DNA of 54,709 nt from a virus. Position 1 is the stretch's first letter; the number at the start of each line of letters is the position of its first letter. The notes under the pieces were generated by a model, which did not search any database, was not told the DNA's origin, and was given only the letters and a program-made list of their open reading frames with translations. Made by a program: the position numbers and the translations under genes. The stretch covers positions 1-54,709 of the IMG/VR virus record IMGVR_UViG_3300009545_000027; one strand, given 5' to 3'. Of the stretch, positions 1 to 8,857 are shown one piece after another.

Positions 1-1
1 A

Positions 2-1405
2 GGCGGCGGCGCAAGCTTTGATCCGGTAGCGGCGGCGGCAGCATCCGGTAAAGGCGTCTGGGAAGCCTTGCAGGACCACTACGACGCGGTTGGTGCAGTC
101 ATCGCACAAGAAGCAGCAGCACGGGCAGCAGCGGCGGCAACAGGCACCACGTACGGATCAACACCCGGCAAGACATCAACATCCGGAACGATTCCTAGCA
201 GTGTTGCCGGATATCCGGGCGGACCGTCGACAAAAGCCCCAACAGATGAATACTCGTCAACACCCGGTTCAACTTCGATTTCATCTTCAAAACCCGGAAC
301 CGTTCCGGGATATGAAGGTTTTGTATCAGCAGCGACAGCGGCGGCAATAGCGGCAGTAAAGGCAACAGGCGACAAACCAGAAACAACAAGTTCAAATGCG
401 AATGCCGCGCAAGCGTTAGCGGTTAGCCAAAAGCAAATGGCAGATTTGCAAGCGCAGTTGACGCTTGCACAACAGGCGCTTACCGCCGCACAAACTGCTG
501 AAAATCAGATTCGTGAACAGGGTCTTAGCGACTTCAAAGCCGCGCAATTACAGCTTACGAAGGACGCGAACGACAAGACGGTGTCGGCGGCTACAATCGC
601 AGCAGAACAGCAGCATTTGACGGCGCTTCAACAACAGTTGAACACACAGGTTTCAAGCGCTGACGCTAAAACCCAAACTGCGTACGCACTGGTTCATGAT
701 ATCCAAGGACAGATTGCAGCGCTGCAAAACAAGATCAATGCGGAAACACCTAAAACAGGAACAGGTACCGCATTGCCCACAACGTCATCGACGTCCGGAA
801 CAGTTGCCACCGCGCCGACGGAAGCAGCGCAACAGCCACAATTTCCGCCGCTCGATCCGGAACGTCTGTTCAACTGGTTAAACACCATTTCAGGATGGAT
901 GAAAACCGAAGTTGACGCCACAAACGACGCAGGACAACGGGTCACGGATCGAATCGCGTGGTCGCACAACATCATGACGAATGCGATTTTTGAAATTCCG
1001 CAACATATCGACGTCGGAGCAAACAACATCGTCGTGACACTTGAACGACTCGGAAAGGGTTTTGCACTTCCGAGTTTCGATGTCGGTGGTCATATCGACC
1101 GTGACATGATTGCAAAGATTCATAAAGATGAATGGATTATTCCGGCAAAGGGATCGATCGCATTACCGGAAGACGTACTTGCAAGATTGGTCGGTGATGA
1201 TCCTACGCAAGCAATGCGTTTGTCGGGTACCGCGTCACTTGCCGCGTCTGTCAATCCGCCACGTCAACAGCTTGAAGGCGGAAATCACCTGTACGTCGAA
1301 GGCGGCATTCACTTGCATAATGTTCAGAACCCTACACAGCTTATGGACGCCGTCATCGCCGATGCGAAGCTTAGAACGCCTAAACTATCTCCTGGTAGCA
1401 ACTGA
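2..1405 (+). CDS. C-terminal part of tape-measure-like tail protein (5' end outside window)
   Basis: The frame is open from the left edge, so the gene starts upstream; a TTG at 68 is unlikely to be the true start. The visible part is rich in Ala, Thr, Ser and Gln, with a long predicted coiled coil (about residues 140-255 of the visible part) and low-complexity Pro/Gly/Thr stretches on either side. Near the C-terminus is FDVGGHIDRDMIAKIHKDE followed by WIIPA, close to the GG...AxxHxGExVxPA ending common in phage tape measure and related tail proteins. It directly precedes, and overlaps by one base, the hub gene, the usual order for tail genes. Assignment rests on this ending, composition and position; another large tail-fibre-associated protein is possible. 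Confidence 0.6.
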   Translation, partial: GGGASFDPVAAAAASGKGVWEALQDHYDAVGAVIAQEAAARAAAAATGTTYGSTPGKTSTSGTIPSSVAGYPGGPSTKAPTDEYSSTPGSTSISSSKPGTVPGYEGFVSAATAAAIAAVKATGDKPETTSSNANAAQALAVSQKQMADLQAQLTLAQQALTAAQTAENQIREQGLSDFKAAQLQLTKDANDKTVSAATIAAEQQHLTALQQQLNTQVSSADAKTQTAYALVHDIQGQIAALQNKINAETPKTGTGTALPTTSSTSGTVATAPTEAAQQPQFPPLDPERLFNWLNTISGWMKTEVDATNDAGQRVTDRIAWSHNIMTNAIFEIPQHIDVGANNIVVTLERLGKGFALPSFDVGGHIDRDMIAKIHKDEWIIPAKGSIALPEDVLARLVGDDPTQAMRLSGTASLAASVNPPRQQLEGGNHLYVEGGIHLHNVQNPTQLMDAVIADAKLRTPKLSPGSN

Positions 1406-4400
1406 TGATCAAAATCTTTATTGATGAAGGCGCAGGACTCGTTGACCAAACCGGACGCCTTGCCGAAACTTCTGGTTCATTTACTTGGGATCTTTCGCAA
1501 GGGTTGCGCGGCGTCGCTACGATACCGTTGCGCACGAATAAAGGTGACACGTACCGACCGACTATCGGTGCACCTGTGTTCATTCATGAAATCGTTGACG
1601 CCGTTGACGTCGTTGTTTGGGCGGGCAAGATCTTAAAGTGTGATCGCAAGTGGAATGGAAATCAAGGCTACTTTCTAACGACCGTCAGTTGTGGAACGCT
1701 TGATTCCTATTTCGACATGCTGATTGTTGACCCGCCACAGTCGTACACAGGCATGACTGTTGGGGCAATTTTTACCGACATCTTCAATAAATTTTGCTCT
1801 GACTGTCCGATCACGTTAGGCGTTATTGAAGACGGTCCGACGATTGATGTTGACTACACGCATCTTGAAAAAATCCGCGACGTATTCGACGATTTGCAAA
1901 CCAAAGCTGAAAAGATTTGGGGTATTCGGAATGCTGATCAGACAATCTATTTGACAGCGGCGTCGACCACACCAGCACCGCATACGTTAACGACATTCCA
2001 ATACGATTCGGCAACGTTCACGGAAGATCAATCAGACTATCGGAATCAACAGACGATTCGAATCAACTTCACGGCGTTCGGTCCCACGATCGAAGTATTT
2101 GACGGCGACGAAACAACGCTAGAAATCCCAACATTCAACAGGATTGATCATATCGTTTCGATCATCTTAACGAACAGTGTGCGGTCGTCATGCGTCGGAA
2201 GCTTAGGCGGTTCGCCCGGACATTTTGTTGTAGGCGACACGGTCACGATTTCACGATCCGGGTTTACAGCAATTCCATACACGTTTGTTGCAACGCTCGA
2301 TAATACGGAACAACGGCAAGTTCTCATTGATGACGGCGAAGCAGGCGCAATCCGCAACCTTTGGGACGCGATCATGGCGACGCCGATTAAAGCAGGCGTC
2401 ACGTTTTCGTTACCAACATGGCAAAACGAATTCTGTGTTGCGGATTTTCCAGGAACAGGCGGAACAGATCTGACGGTACGGTGCAAAAAACCGGGCACGG
2501 GTGGCGACGTCGTAACGGTTGCTTGTTCAACAGGTGCCTTTGTTTGGGCAACCGCAAACTTGACAGGTGGCGTTGATGGTGACTTTACGGGTTCGCTGAC
2601 GTCGTCGGTTGTCGGTCAAGGTTCATTAGGATCAGACGTCCAATACGTTGTGGGTGAAAATGTCCTGTTTTTGAACGCACCGATTCAAGGCGGCGTATCG
2701 CTTTGCGTTGCGTACTACCGATCAGGTGCAGACTGCATCACCGTACGTGACAGCGTAGAAGTTGCAGCACGTGCGGCAGTCGAACACGGTCCGGGCTTGC
2801 ACGCGCAATTGATGAACGACACGAACAATGTCGACGCACGTGCCGCCTACATCAAAGCATTGACGTTACTGAACAAGTTCAAGACGATTCCGGACATAAT
2901 CCAATGCGATACGTTGCGCCCTTTGTTTGAACCCGGTCAACTGATGACCATTACGTTGAACGATCCGAACGGCGGCGCATCCGTTGACCTTGATGGACTT
3001 TGGTTGTTGCAATCCCTTTCGGCGCGGCTTGAACCTGCGGTTGAAAAACTTCCGGAACCGTTAGGCCACTTTTTTTACACACTGAACGCCATCAAGGTAA
3101 ATCAAATCGGTACCCGCGTTGCGTTTTGGGAAACAGTCGCATTGACTGCGCCTAGTGCTTCACAATCGACTGTTAATTCGGATTCGACCGTAGCAACGCC
3201 GAAACTTAAAACGCTTGATTCTGTGCCCGCAGGAACGCCGACAACAGGCGCACCACAATCGACAGCGGGGCAACAGTGGGTACAGGAACAATTAGGACCC
3301 GCGACCGAACAGGAATTCACAGATCTTGCTGTTGATGCATCCGACGCCGATAAGGTAACGAGTGCGTCGTATGCGTTCGTAAGCGATGACGTCGGTAAGG
3401 TTATCCAAACCTTTGCGGGTGGCGCGTGGTCGGATGCGTCCGCAAACATTACTTCCGTAGCGTCGGGTGCGGCTTCACTCGATTCAAGTTTGGCGGCAAC
3501 AGGTTCGACAGGTGGGCACTGGCGTCTTTTTGATCCGAAGGTTCTAGGCTTTACTTGGACTCCTACCCGCAGTCAATTCACCGACAATCAGGTTGCCGCG
3601 ATCATCAAGCTTGCCAGTGATGGCGCTTCACCTGCAACATACACGTCGGTCAAGTTAAGCCCGTTCAGACGCAGTGTTGTCGGCTATCACATCGACGCAA
3701 TCGATACAGATTTAGGACCCGATTACACGATCACAGGCAACAACCTGACGTTGCAGACGAAGCCGAACGAAGGCGACGTTTTTATCACCGAATACTTTCC
3801 ATCAGGACCGAAGCGAATTCCACCGACGCCGACACCACCTGCATCAGGCCAATTTGTCGGACTGTTTATCGATTCAGGGTTTACCACGTGGGTAGCGTTG
3901 ACTTCGCCTGACGGGATTACATGGACTAGTCATGATGTTCCGCAAACAACTAGCCTGTACTTCAACATCATTTTCGGTGGTGGCAAGTATGTTGCCTGTG
4001 GTGGAAACGATGGTTCGATAATTTATTCGAGTGATGGAATTACGTGGTCGTCAGCAACATCTGTCATTCCTGCAACTCACGGCATAGCGTACGGTGGTGG
4101 GCTTTACGTGGTGGTCGGGTGGCATAGCGGCGGCGTCGGTGGTAGCGAAGGAACAGGCTACATCATGACGTCACCTGATGCCATTACGTGGACGGCGCGC
4201 ACGTGTCCGAACAACAACCAATGGTCTGATGTCTGTTTCCATGACGGTCTGTTTGTGGCAGTTGCGACGATCGTGCACACAGCCGGAACCGGGCAAATCA
4301 TGACGTCTACGGATGGAATCACGTGGACTGTAACCGCCGCACCTGCGGTAAAGCAGTGGAGCAACATTCGTTTCGGAAACGGGCTTTTCATCGCAGGTGC

Positions 4401-4770
4401 ACACAGCAGCGGAAGCACGCAAGGCGTGATGACATCACCCGATGGTGTGACATGGACATTGCAAACAACACCAAGTCCGAACCGAGCGTTTGAAGGTGTT
4501 GCTTATGGTGCAGGTACTTTTGCTTTTGCATGCAGTTCACCGTCTGGTGTTCTTGCCGTTACTTCACCCGATGGTGCCACGTGGAGCGATGTATCTGAAT
4601 CGACAGATTCATCGTTTGGTGTGACGTTCGGAAACGGTCTGTTTGTTCTTACAACGTTCTTTGGTGGTGCATCCGAACAGATTTGGACATCACCCGATGG
4701 CGTAACGTGGACTGCACGAAGTTCATCGGCTGACGGTGGCGGCGCGCTTTGTATTTGTTTCGGTGATTAA
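1405..4770 (+). CDS. Tail/baseplate hub protein fused to seven-repeat propeller-like domain
   Basis: The 1121-residue protein starts at ATG overlapping the previous stop. The first 500 or so residues resemble phage tail hub proteins (gp27/prophage tail endopeptidase type: short N-terminal beta domain, WAGKI segment, then TIDVDYTHLEKIRDVFDDL). The C-terminal 320 residues hold seven repeats of the pattern S-x-D-x-x-T-W (for example TSPDGITWT, YSSDGITWS, TSTDGITWT, TSPDGVTWT), spaced about 40-50 residues, each with a preceding YVA/FVA-G strand. This is the BNR/sialidase-like repeat expected for a seven-bladed beta propeller and is a plausible receptor-binding or glycan-binding tip. The hub role is inferred from order and sequence style; the repeats are directly visible. 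Confidence 0.65.
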   Translation: MIKIFIDEGAGLVDQTGRLAETSGSFTWDLSQGLRGVATIPLRTNKGDTYRPTIGAPVFIHEIVDAVDVVVWAGKILKCDRKWNGNQGYFLTTVSCGTLDSYFDMLIVDPPQSYTGMTVGAIFTDIFNKFCSDCPITLGVIEDGPTIDVDYTHLEKIRDVFDDLQTKAEKIWGIRNADQTIYLTAASTTPAPHTLTTFQYDSATFTEDQSDYRNQQTIRINFTAFGPTIEVFDGDETTLEIPTFNRIDHIVSIILTNSVRSSCVGSLGGSPGHFVVGDTVTISRSGFTAIPYTFVATLDNTEQRQVLIDDGEAGAIRNLWDAIMATPIKAGVTFSLPTWQNEFCVADFPGTGGTDLTVRCKKPGTGGDVVTVACSTGAFVWATANLTGGVDGDFTGSLTSSVVGQGSLGSDVQYVVGENVLFLNAPIQGGVSLCVAYYRSGADCITVRDSVEVAARAAVEHGPGLHAQLMNDTNNVDARAAYIKALTLLNKFKTIPDIIQCDTLRPLFEPGQLMTITLNDPNGGASVDLDGLWLLQSLSARLEPAVEKLPEPLGHFFYTLNAIKVNQIGTRVAFWETVALTAPSASQSTVNSDSTVATPKLKTLDSVPAGTPTTGAPQSTAGQQWVQEQLGPATEQEFTDLAVDASDADKVTSASYAFVSDDVGKVIQTFAGGAWSDASANITSVASGAASLDSSLAATGSTGGHWRLFDPKVLGFTWTPTRSQFTDNQVAAIIKLASDGASPATYTSVKLSPFRRSVVGYHIDAIDTDLGPDYTITGNNLTLQTKPNEGDVFITEYFPSGPKRIPPTPTPPASGQFVGLFIDSGFTTWVALTSPDGITWTSHDVPQTTSLYFNIIFGGGKYVACGGNDGSIIYSSDGITWSSATSVIPATHGIAYGGGLYVVVGWHSGGVGGSEGTGYIMTSPDAITWTARTCPNNNQWSDVCFHDGLFVAVATIVHTAGTGQIMTSTDGITWTVTAAPAVKQWSNIRFGNGLFIAGAHSSGSTQGVMTSPDGVTWTLQTTPSPNRAFEGVAYGAGTFAFACSSPSGVLAVTSPDGATWSDVSESTDSSFGVTFGNGLFVLTTFFGGASEQIWTSPDGVTWTARSSSADGGGALCICFGD

Positions 4771-4825
4771 CCGTCAACTCATCTGTTCATTGACGGCGCG
4801 TTACTATAGCTAAGAAGTCGAAACT

Positions 4826-5203
4826 ATGTGTTTCTTTCGCGTTTCGATAGATCCCGCGACAATCGATCGTATCGGCGACAAGCTGTCGACGGTCCTTGAT
4901 CGGTTTGCGCTCCAACTAGGCAACCGCGAACAACTCGACAGAATCGAACTCGCGATAACCAAATTAAAAAGTGAGGAAACTGAAATGGCAGCTACGTTAG
5001 ACGATTTGGTATTGGAAGTACAGGAAGTCAAAACCGTCAACGCGTCCGCGATTACCTTGATCAACGGTATCGCGGCGCAACTGAAGGCCGCACAGGGTGA
5101 TCCGACAAAGATTGCTGCGATTATCGCGGACCTGAAAGGCAGCGCAACCGACCTTGCGGCGGCAGTTACGGCAAACACCACGACGCCCGCGACCGACGCC
5201 TAA
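4826..5203 (+). CDS. Small helical tail-region protein
   Basis: The 125-residue protein is almost entirely helical, with heptad-like Leu/Ile spacing. An internal ATG at 4985 preceded by GAGGAAACTGAA would give a 72-residue product that on its own looks like a small phage protein seen behind tail genes (ends AAAVTANT plus Pro/Thr tail). Both starts are possible: the upstream start has only a weak purine stretch (AAGAAG), the internal one a better ribosome binding site. No enzymatic motif is visible. A structural or chaperone-like role in the tail module is only inferred from position. Confidence 0.55.
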   Translation: MCFFRVSIDPATIDRIGDKLSTVLDRFALQLGNREQLDRIELAITKLKSEETEMAATLDDLVLEVQEVKTVNASAITLINGIAAQLKAAQGDPTKIAAIIADLKGSATDLAAAVTANTTTPATDA

Positions 5204-5216
5204 AAACCGGGGTATC

Positions 5217-5291
5217 CCCCTTTCCGCCGTCAAAGACATGGTGGACTCGTCCACCAGGGCTTAAACGCCCTTTATTTGAGGCGGAAAGGGG
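5217..5291 (+). other. Multi-branched structured intergenic element
   Basis: The gap 5204-5395 has no convincing gene but is rich in inverted repeats. A perfect 12-bp outer stem, CCCCTTTCCGCC (5217-5228) with GGCGGAAAGGGG (5280-5291), encloses two hairpins: GGTGGA-CTCG-TCCACC (5240-5255) and AGGGC-TTAAAC-GCCCT (5256-5271). GGGG-TAT-CCCC around 5209-5219 could compete with the outer stem, and a small CGGG/CCCG hairpin follows at 5307-5320. It lies in the leader of the strongly SD-preceded gene at 5396. It could be a terminator/antiterminator, an RNA processing site or a regulatory leader. Confidence 0.55.
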
Positions 5292-5395
5292 CTTTAAACG
5301 GGTTTTCGGGACGCTACCCGATGAAAGTGACCCGCGCGGCAATCGAAACGCGTCAAGCGCCTGAAAAACGCCGAATTCGATTAAGGAGAAAAAGG

Positions 5396-5986
5396 ATGGA
5401 TACGCAAAAGTTGCAGGATCTTGTAAACGACCTCCGTCAAGCTGGAATTAACGAATTCGGCGACGTGGGAAGCGAAACGTTTCCGACCGCATACTTCAAT
5501 TCGAAAGTTGAAATTCTCGGTCCGAACAAAACCATTAACATCAAAGAATTTCGGGCGGCGAAGTTCTGCGCAACGAATTACGGCGCGGCGCGCTTGTCCG
5601 AAGCGTTCAATGCAGCGGGCACCGGGTACACGGCGATCGGGTCGAAACTCGAAAACGCCGAAAACGAAGCCGGAATGCAATTTGGTTGGGTTGACTCCGA
5701 ACCTGTGCCGTGGCTGATCTTTCAGGACGATGACGATCTTACAACCGTCAACGTCAACGCGGGCACAATGCTTGACCTGATTAACCACGGTCGACCCGCG
5801 CGTAACACGATCGCCGATCTCATCAACGAAGTCGAAAAAGGCTTCATGAATGCGGCGATGGAAGCAAACAAAAAGCCCGATATGGTGCAGACCGGACCCG
5901 CCGATGCGGATAACGATCCTTCGGACATTTCCGGCAAAAAGGACGCAGCGGCGAAAGCGAAAGCGGAGGTTAAGAAAACCAAATGA
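5396..5986 (+). CDS. Unknown protein, Lys/Ala-rich C-terminus
   Basis: The start at ATG 5396 is chosen because AAGGAGAAAAAGG lies just upstream; the frame is open further upstream but only through the structured leader. The 196-residue product begins MDTQKLQDLVNDLRQAG, has a globular mixed middle with an acidic patch (DDDDLTT), and ends in a disordered Asp/Ser/Lys/Ala tail (KKDAAAKAKAEVKK). It overlaps the next gene by four bases, so the two are probably co-translated. I do not recognise the family. It sits at the end of the tail operon, so a virion-associated role is possible but unproven. Confidence 0.7.
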   Translation: MDTQKLQDLVNDLRQAGINEFGDVGSETFPTAYFNSKVEILGPNKTINIKEFRAAKFCATNYGAARLSEAFNAAGTGYTAIGSKLENAENEAGMQFGWVDSEPVPWLIFQDDDDLTTVNVNAGTMLDLINHGRPARNTIADLINEVEKGFMNAAMEANKKPDMVQTGPADADNDPSDISGKKDAAAKAKAEVKKTK

Positions 5987-6426
5987 GTTGGGTTACAACC
6001 GTTTTAAAAGACATCGGTAAGGGCGCGTTGAAGGTTGTTGGCGTGCTGTCTTCACCGACTGCGCAGAAGATCGAAAGTGCTATTCCGATCGTTGCCGGGT
6101 TCGCCACCATGATCAATCCCGCGTTAGGTGCTGCTGCTGCGATCGGCAGCAAAGTTGTCAACATGATTGAAGGCGCGGTCGACATCGAAAAGGCAGGTGT
6201 GCTCAAACACCAAACCGCATCACAGATCATCGTGGCGGAAATTCAACACGCGGAAGAGTTCACATCTCAATTCGGACTCGGGTTCGATGTACCGCCCGAT
6301 GAACTGAAGGCCGCAATTGACGCCACAGTTGCGAACTGGAACGCATGGGACGCGTTAGTCAAGAAGATCGCGGCAAACCATGCCGCCAAAGCGCCCGCAG
6401 TTGCGCCCGCAGTCAAGCCCGCGTAA
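5983..6426 (+). CDS. Small protein with hydrophobic segment, end of tail operon
   Basis: The 147-residue protein starts at the ATGA overlap with the gene before. Residues about 32-62 (SAIPIVAGFATMINPALGAAAAIGSKVVNMI) form a hydrophobic Ala/Gly/Ile stretch that could be one membrane segment or a helical hairpin; the rest is helical and it ends in an Ala/Pro/Lys tail (APAVAPAVKPA). Being the last gene before the terminator, a holin-like or other lysis role is conceivable, but no lysin is visible in the window and the evidence is only hydrophobicity and place. Confidence 0.6.
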   Translation: MSWVTTVLKDIGKGALKVVGVLSSPTAQKIESAIPIVAGFATMINPALGAAAAIGSKVVNMIEGAVDIEKAGVLKHQTASQIIVAEIQHAEEFTSQFGLGFDVPPDELKAAIDATVANWNAWDALVKKIAANHAAKAPAVAPAVKPA

Positions 6427-6463
6427 ACTGGTTTTGCGTATAAGCGAAATGAATTTGGTCTTC

Positions 6464-6494
6464 GGCGGAACTTCGGTTCCGCCATTTTTTTTTT
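6464..6494 (+). terminator. Strong intrinsic terminator of the tail operon
   Basis: A perfect 8-bp stem GGCGGAAC / GTTCCGCC closes on a stable TTCG tetraloop and is followed by A and ten T. This is a textbook rho-independent terminator on the + strand, ending the tail operon just before the oppositely oriented helicase gene. A 14-base palindrome AATCACATGTGATT follows at 6496-6509. Confidence 0.95.
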
Positions 6495-6549
6495 GAATCA
6501 CATGTGATTTGTGTAAGACGAACGGGAACCTTGTGATCCCCGTTCATTA

Positions 6550-8067
6550 TCAGGAGGAGGAGTTTGATTTACGCAAGATGTTCGAAATCTCACGTTCAGC
6601 AAATTGTACAATATTTCGCGGATTGTTCTTCCACAGGACTGTTTTGATTTCAGTTCCAAGCTCACGGTAAGCAACGCGGCGCGACCGTGCCGTCTTTTCA
6701 AACGCGGTGCCTGCATCAGAAATATCGAAGTACAAAAGCCCGCGCTTTCCCTTCTCATTGCGCGTACCGCGCCCGTAGCGTTGATGTGTGGCGTTCCTGC
6801 CGGGTAAGCCTGTCCCGTCAACGATCATGTCAATACGGGGCACGTCTGCGCCCTTACCGAACACTCTACTTGCCAGTACAAGACTGATTTTTCCGGATTG
6901 AAGGTCCGCCATGTGCTTTCGGCGTTCTTGCGCTTTAACGAACCCGGCAATAACCCCATGTGGAATGTTTGCCGATAAGAAGCGCCGACGCAGCACGGTC
7001 ACGTGATCTTTACGTTCGACAAGCACGACAACGGTGCGTCCTGCCTTGACGCCTTCGATTGCAAGTGTTGCGATCGCATCGTTTCGATAGCGATTCAACG
7101 CGATATGGAATCGATAGAATGCGGACGGATGGCTTCCGGAAATTCGAACAGTCTTACCCTTGATGACGGTGTCGTATGAATGTGGCATTTGCCCGCGCAA
7201 CGGGTCCGGAAACGTGACCGCGACAACAAGCCCGCGACTCAGGTGTCCGTCTGCAACACCTTGCTGCAACGGATACACAAAGATCACAGGACCACATAGC
7301 GCGATCGCAGGCACTTTGATGTACTCGTGCTGTAACTCGACAGTAGCGGTCAAGCCAAAGACCGCAAGCGGCTTTGCGGACCTGATGACGTCGTCGCTTC
7401 GTTTGTTGATCATGACGTGCAATTCGTCAATCACAATGACGTCGACGCGGTTAAACCATTTTTGAAATACCTTGTCATGCCGATGAAGCTTCAACGTTTG
7501 CACGGTTGCGACCGTGATACGTTCGATCATCACTTCACTTTTGCCCACAATGCCGACGGTTTCGTGAAGCAGTTCCGCAAGTGCGTCACGAGTTTGCAGT
7601 AGTAATCCAAGTTCATCGACAACGAAGATCGCACACCCGTCAAGCCGTGAAAAGTATGCAGCGGCGGTACGCGTTTTGCCTGTTCCGGTGGCGGCAACGA
7701 TGATGCCACCGACAGAGGAGTTCTCAACCATCGCGTCAACGGCGGCTTTCTGATAATCACGGACCTCGATCTTGCCTGTTACGAACTTTGGAGTTTCACG
7801 TACATCGGTGATTTCGAGTTCATAATGCTTTTGCAGTTCGGCAAGCTTTTCGATAAACAACCCGGACGGCACGCGACTACGATTGAACAGTGTGTCGCGT
7901 CCGTCCCATTCCTCATTGCGAACGGAGTCGATTCGATCGGCATTCTTGACCAAATACGAATACAACGGTTTCAGGTCAAGCTGTACTTCCGGGTCGACGT
8001 AGAAGCGTGCCCAACGATTTGATAGTTCGATCTTCAAACACGTTCTTGCTTTTTTGGTCGGTGCCAT
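6550..8067 (-). CDS. SF2 DNA/RNA helicase (UvsW/RAD25-like)
   Basis: The 505-residue protein shows superfamily 2 helicase motifs in order: Q-like VRDYQKAAVDA, Walker A AATGTGKT, motif II DELH, motif III LTAT, and motif VI QRYGRGTR, with the C-terminal RecA-like lobe containing SLVLASRVFGKGADVP. The order and size match phage UvsW-type helicases, which remodel recombination and stalled-fork intermediates. The ATG at 8067 lies two bases after the stop of a 38-residue membrane peptide, so translation is probably coupled; no clear Shine-Dalgarno is visible. It is the last gene of the minus-strand operon. Function by family is firm; substrate is inferred. Confidence 0.88.
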   Translation of the reverse strand: MAPTKKARTCLKIELSNRWARFYVDPEVQLDLKPLYSYLVKNADRIDSVRNEEWDGRDTLFNRSRVPSGLFIEKLAELQKHYELEITDVRETPKFVTGKIEVRDYQKAAVDAMVENSSVGGIIVAATGTGKTRTAAAYFSRLDGCAIFVVDELGLLLQTRDALAELLHETVGIVGKSEVMIERITVATVQTLKLHRHDKVFQKWFNRVDVIVIDELHVMINKRSDDVIRSAKPLAVFGLTATVELQHEYIKVPAIALCGPVIFVYPLQQGVADGHLSRGLVVAVTFPDPLRGQMPHSYDTVIKGKTVRISGSHPSAFYRFHIALNRYRNDAIATLAIEGVKAGRTVVVLVERKDHVTVLRRRFLSANIPHGVIAGFVKAQERRKHMADLQSGKISLVLASRVFGKGADVPRIDMIVDGTGLPGRNATHQRYGRGTRNEKGKRGLLYFDISDAGTAFEKTARSRRVAYRELGTEIKTVLWKNNPRNIVQFAEREISNILRKSNSSS

Positions 8068-8069
8068 TT

Positions 8070-8186
8070 TTACGGACTCGTTTTATACGCGTGAACGACA
8101 CAGCAGATTGCAACCCATAACAATAATGTCGCGATCAACAGTGCAACGTGCCCGCGCCGACTTGCAAAGATTTTCCAATCGTTCAT
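8070..8186 (-). CDS. 38-residue single-pass membrane peptide
   Basis: A short gene fits exactly between its neighbours: its ATG overlaps the previous stop (ATGA) and its stop is two bases from the helicase start. The product has a basic N-terminus (MNDWKIFASRRGH), one hydrophobic helix VALLIATLLLWVAICCVV and a short tail HAYKTSP. The coupling at both ends supports it being real. Function unknown; an N-in single-pass inner-membrane peptide is predicted from the positive-inside rule. Confidence 0.6.
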   Translation of the reverse strand: MNDWKIFASRRGHVALLIATLLLWVAICCVVHAYKTSP

Positions 8187-8404
8187 TCGCAAATCCCCTG
8201 TGTTGCTTTGACCCATGTGCCCTTGTTGACACCGGGTCTTTTTCCCTTTCGGAAGTTCACGACGTCACCGTTGCTGTCGACTGCGTATCCGGTCACTTTG
8301 GTGTCGACAACTTCACGAAGAAGTGAATTCCAACTTGTGAACTGTTTCGGCGTACCGGGTTCACCGAGGTTGTGCAGGTAATGAATGCGTTCTTTTTCTG
8401 GCAT
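8183..8404 (-). CDS. Small hypothetical protein
   Basis: The product is 73 residues: MPEKERIHYLHNLGEPGTPK at the start, then SWNSLLREVVDTKVTGYAVDSNGDVVNFRKGKRPG and a short tail. It reads like a compact alpha/beta domain of no recognised family. It overlaps the membrane peptide downstream by four bases and follows a 120-base gap containing a long inverted repeat, which may control it. No good ribosome binding site precedes the ATG. Confidence 0.65.
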   Translation of the reverse strand: MPEKERIHYLHNLGEPGTPKQFTSWNSLLREVVDTKVTGYAVDSNGDVVNFRKGKRPGVNKGTWVKATQGICE

Positions 8405-8422
8405 TTGGTTTTGTCCGGTAGG

Positions 8423-8516
8423 AAGCGCGTTCAGTACCGTGCCGTCATCATGTTCATCGTCGACCGGAGAGCGAATCCATCGACGGGTGACTAACGGCGC
8501 GGTACAGAACGCGCTT
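8423..8516. other. Long imperfect inverted repeat in intergenic gap
   Basis: Between the genes ending at 8525 and starting at 8404 lies an arm AAGCGCGTTCAGTACCG (8423-8439) and its near-complement CGGTACAGAACGCGCTT (8500-8516), one mismatch in 17. The pairing extends inwards through TGCCGT / ACGGCG with wobbles, and an inner CGTCGA/TCGACG stem is possible. The non-Watson-Crick pairs are G-U in + strand RNA but A-C in the other, so the fold is better in a + transcript. No gene is seen here. Confidence 0.5.
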
Positions 8517-8524
8517 TCTACATT

Positions 8525-8848
8525 CTAGTTGATTGACTGCATCCATTTGTTATAGCGGGTGTGGTCGGTGTCCGGGTGCTGTATCGACTGTACAGCTTCG
8601 GGCAGTGTCATTCCGATTTGCTGAAACACCCAAATCTTTAAGGCGGCGTCCGGGTCAACTTCACAGGGTTGATCGGGTTCATAGACTGCCTGTCCTTCAA
8701 GTTCCGCAAGCTCGACCTGTTCAGCGAGTGAAACGGTCTTCAGATCCGCGATTGTGATCTGTTCGGTTTGGTGTACTGCTTTCAGTTTTGCAAGCACTTC
8801 ACGTTCACGAAGTGCCTGCACTGCCGTATTGATCAGATAGGATTCCAT
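8525..8848 (-). CDS. Hypothetical helical protein
   Basis: The 107-residue protein is preceded by AAGGAGATTAC in front of ATG, a strong ribosome binding site. It is acidic and helical, starting MESYLINTAVQALREREVLAKL, with a conserved-looking end ALKIWVFQQIGMTLPEAVQSIQHPDTDHTRYNKWMQSIN. No known motif is recognised. It is cotranscribed with the UvrD-like helicase immediately upstream (9 bases apart). Confidence 0.75.
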   Translation of the reverse strand: MESYLINTAVQALREREVLAKLKAVHQTEQITIADLKTVSLAEQVELAELEGQAVYEPDQPCEVDPDAALKIWVFQQIGMTLPEAVQSIQHPDTDHTRYNKWMQSIN

Positions 8849-8857
8849 GTAATCTCC

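Noticed and set aside
6496-6509. AATCACATGTGATT palindrome as a regulatory operator
   Set aside because: It lies just after the terminator and between convergent gene ends, where no promoter is expected; probably chance or part of RNA 3' ends.
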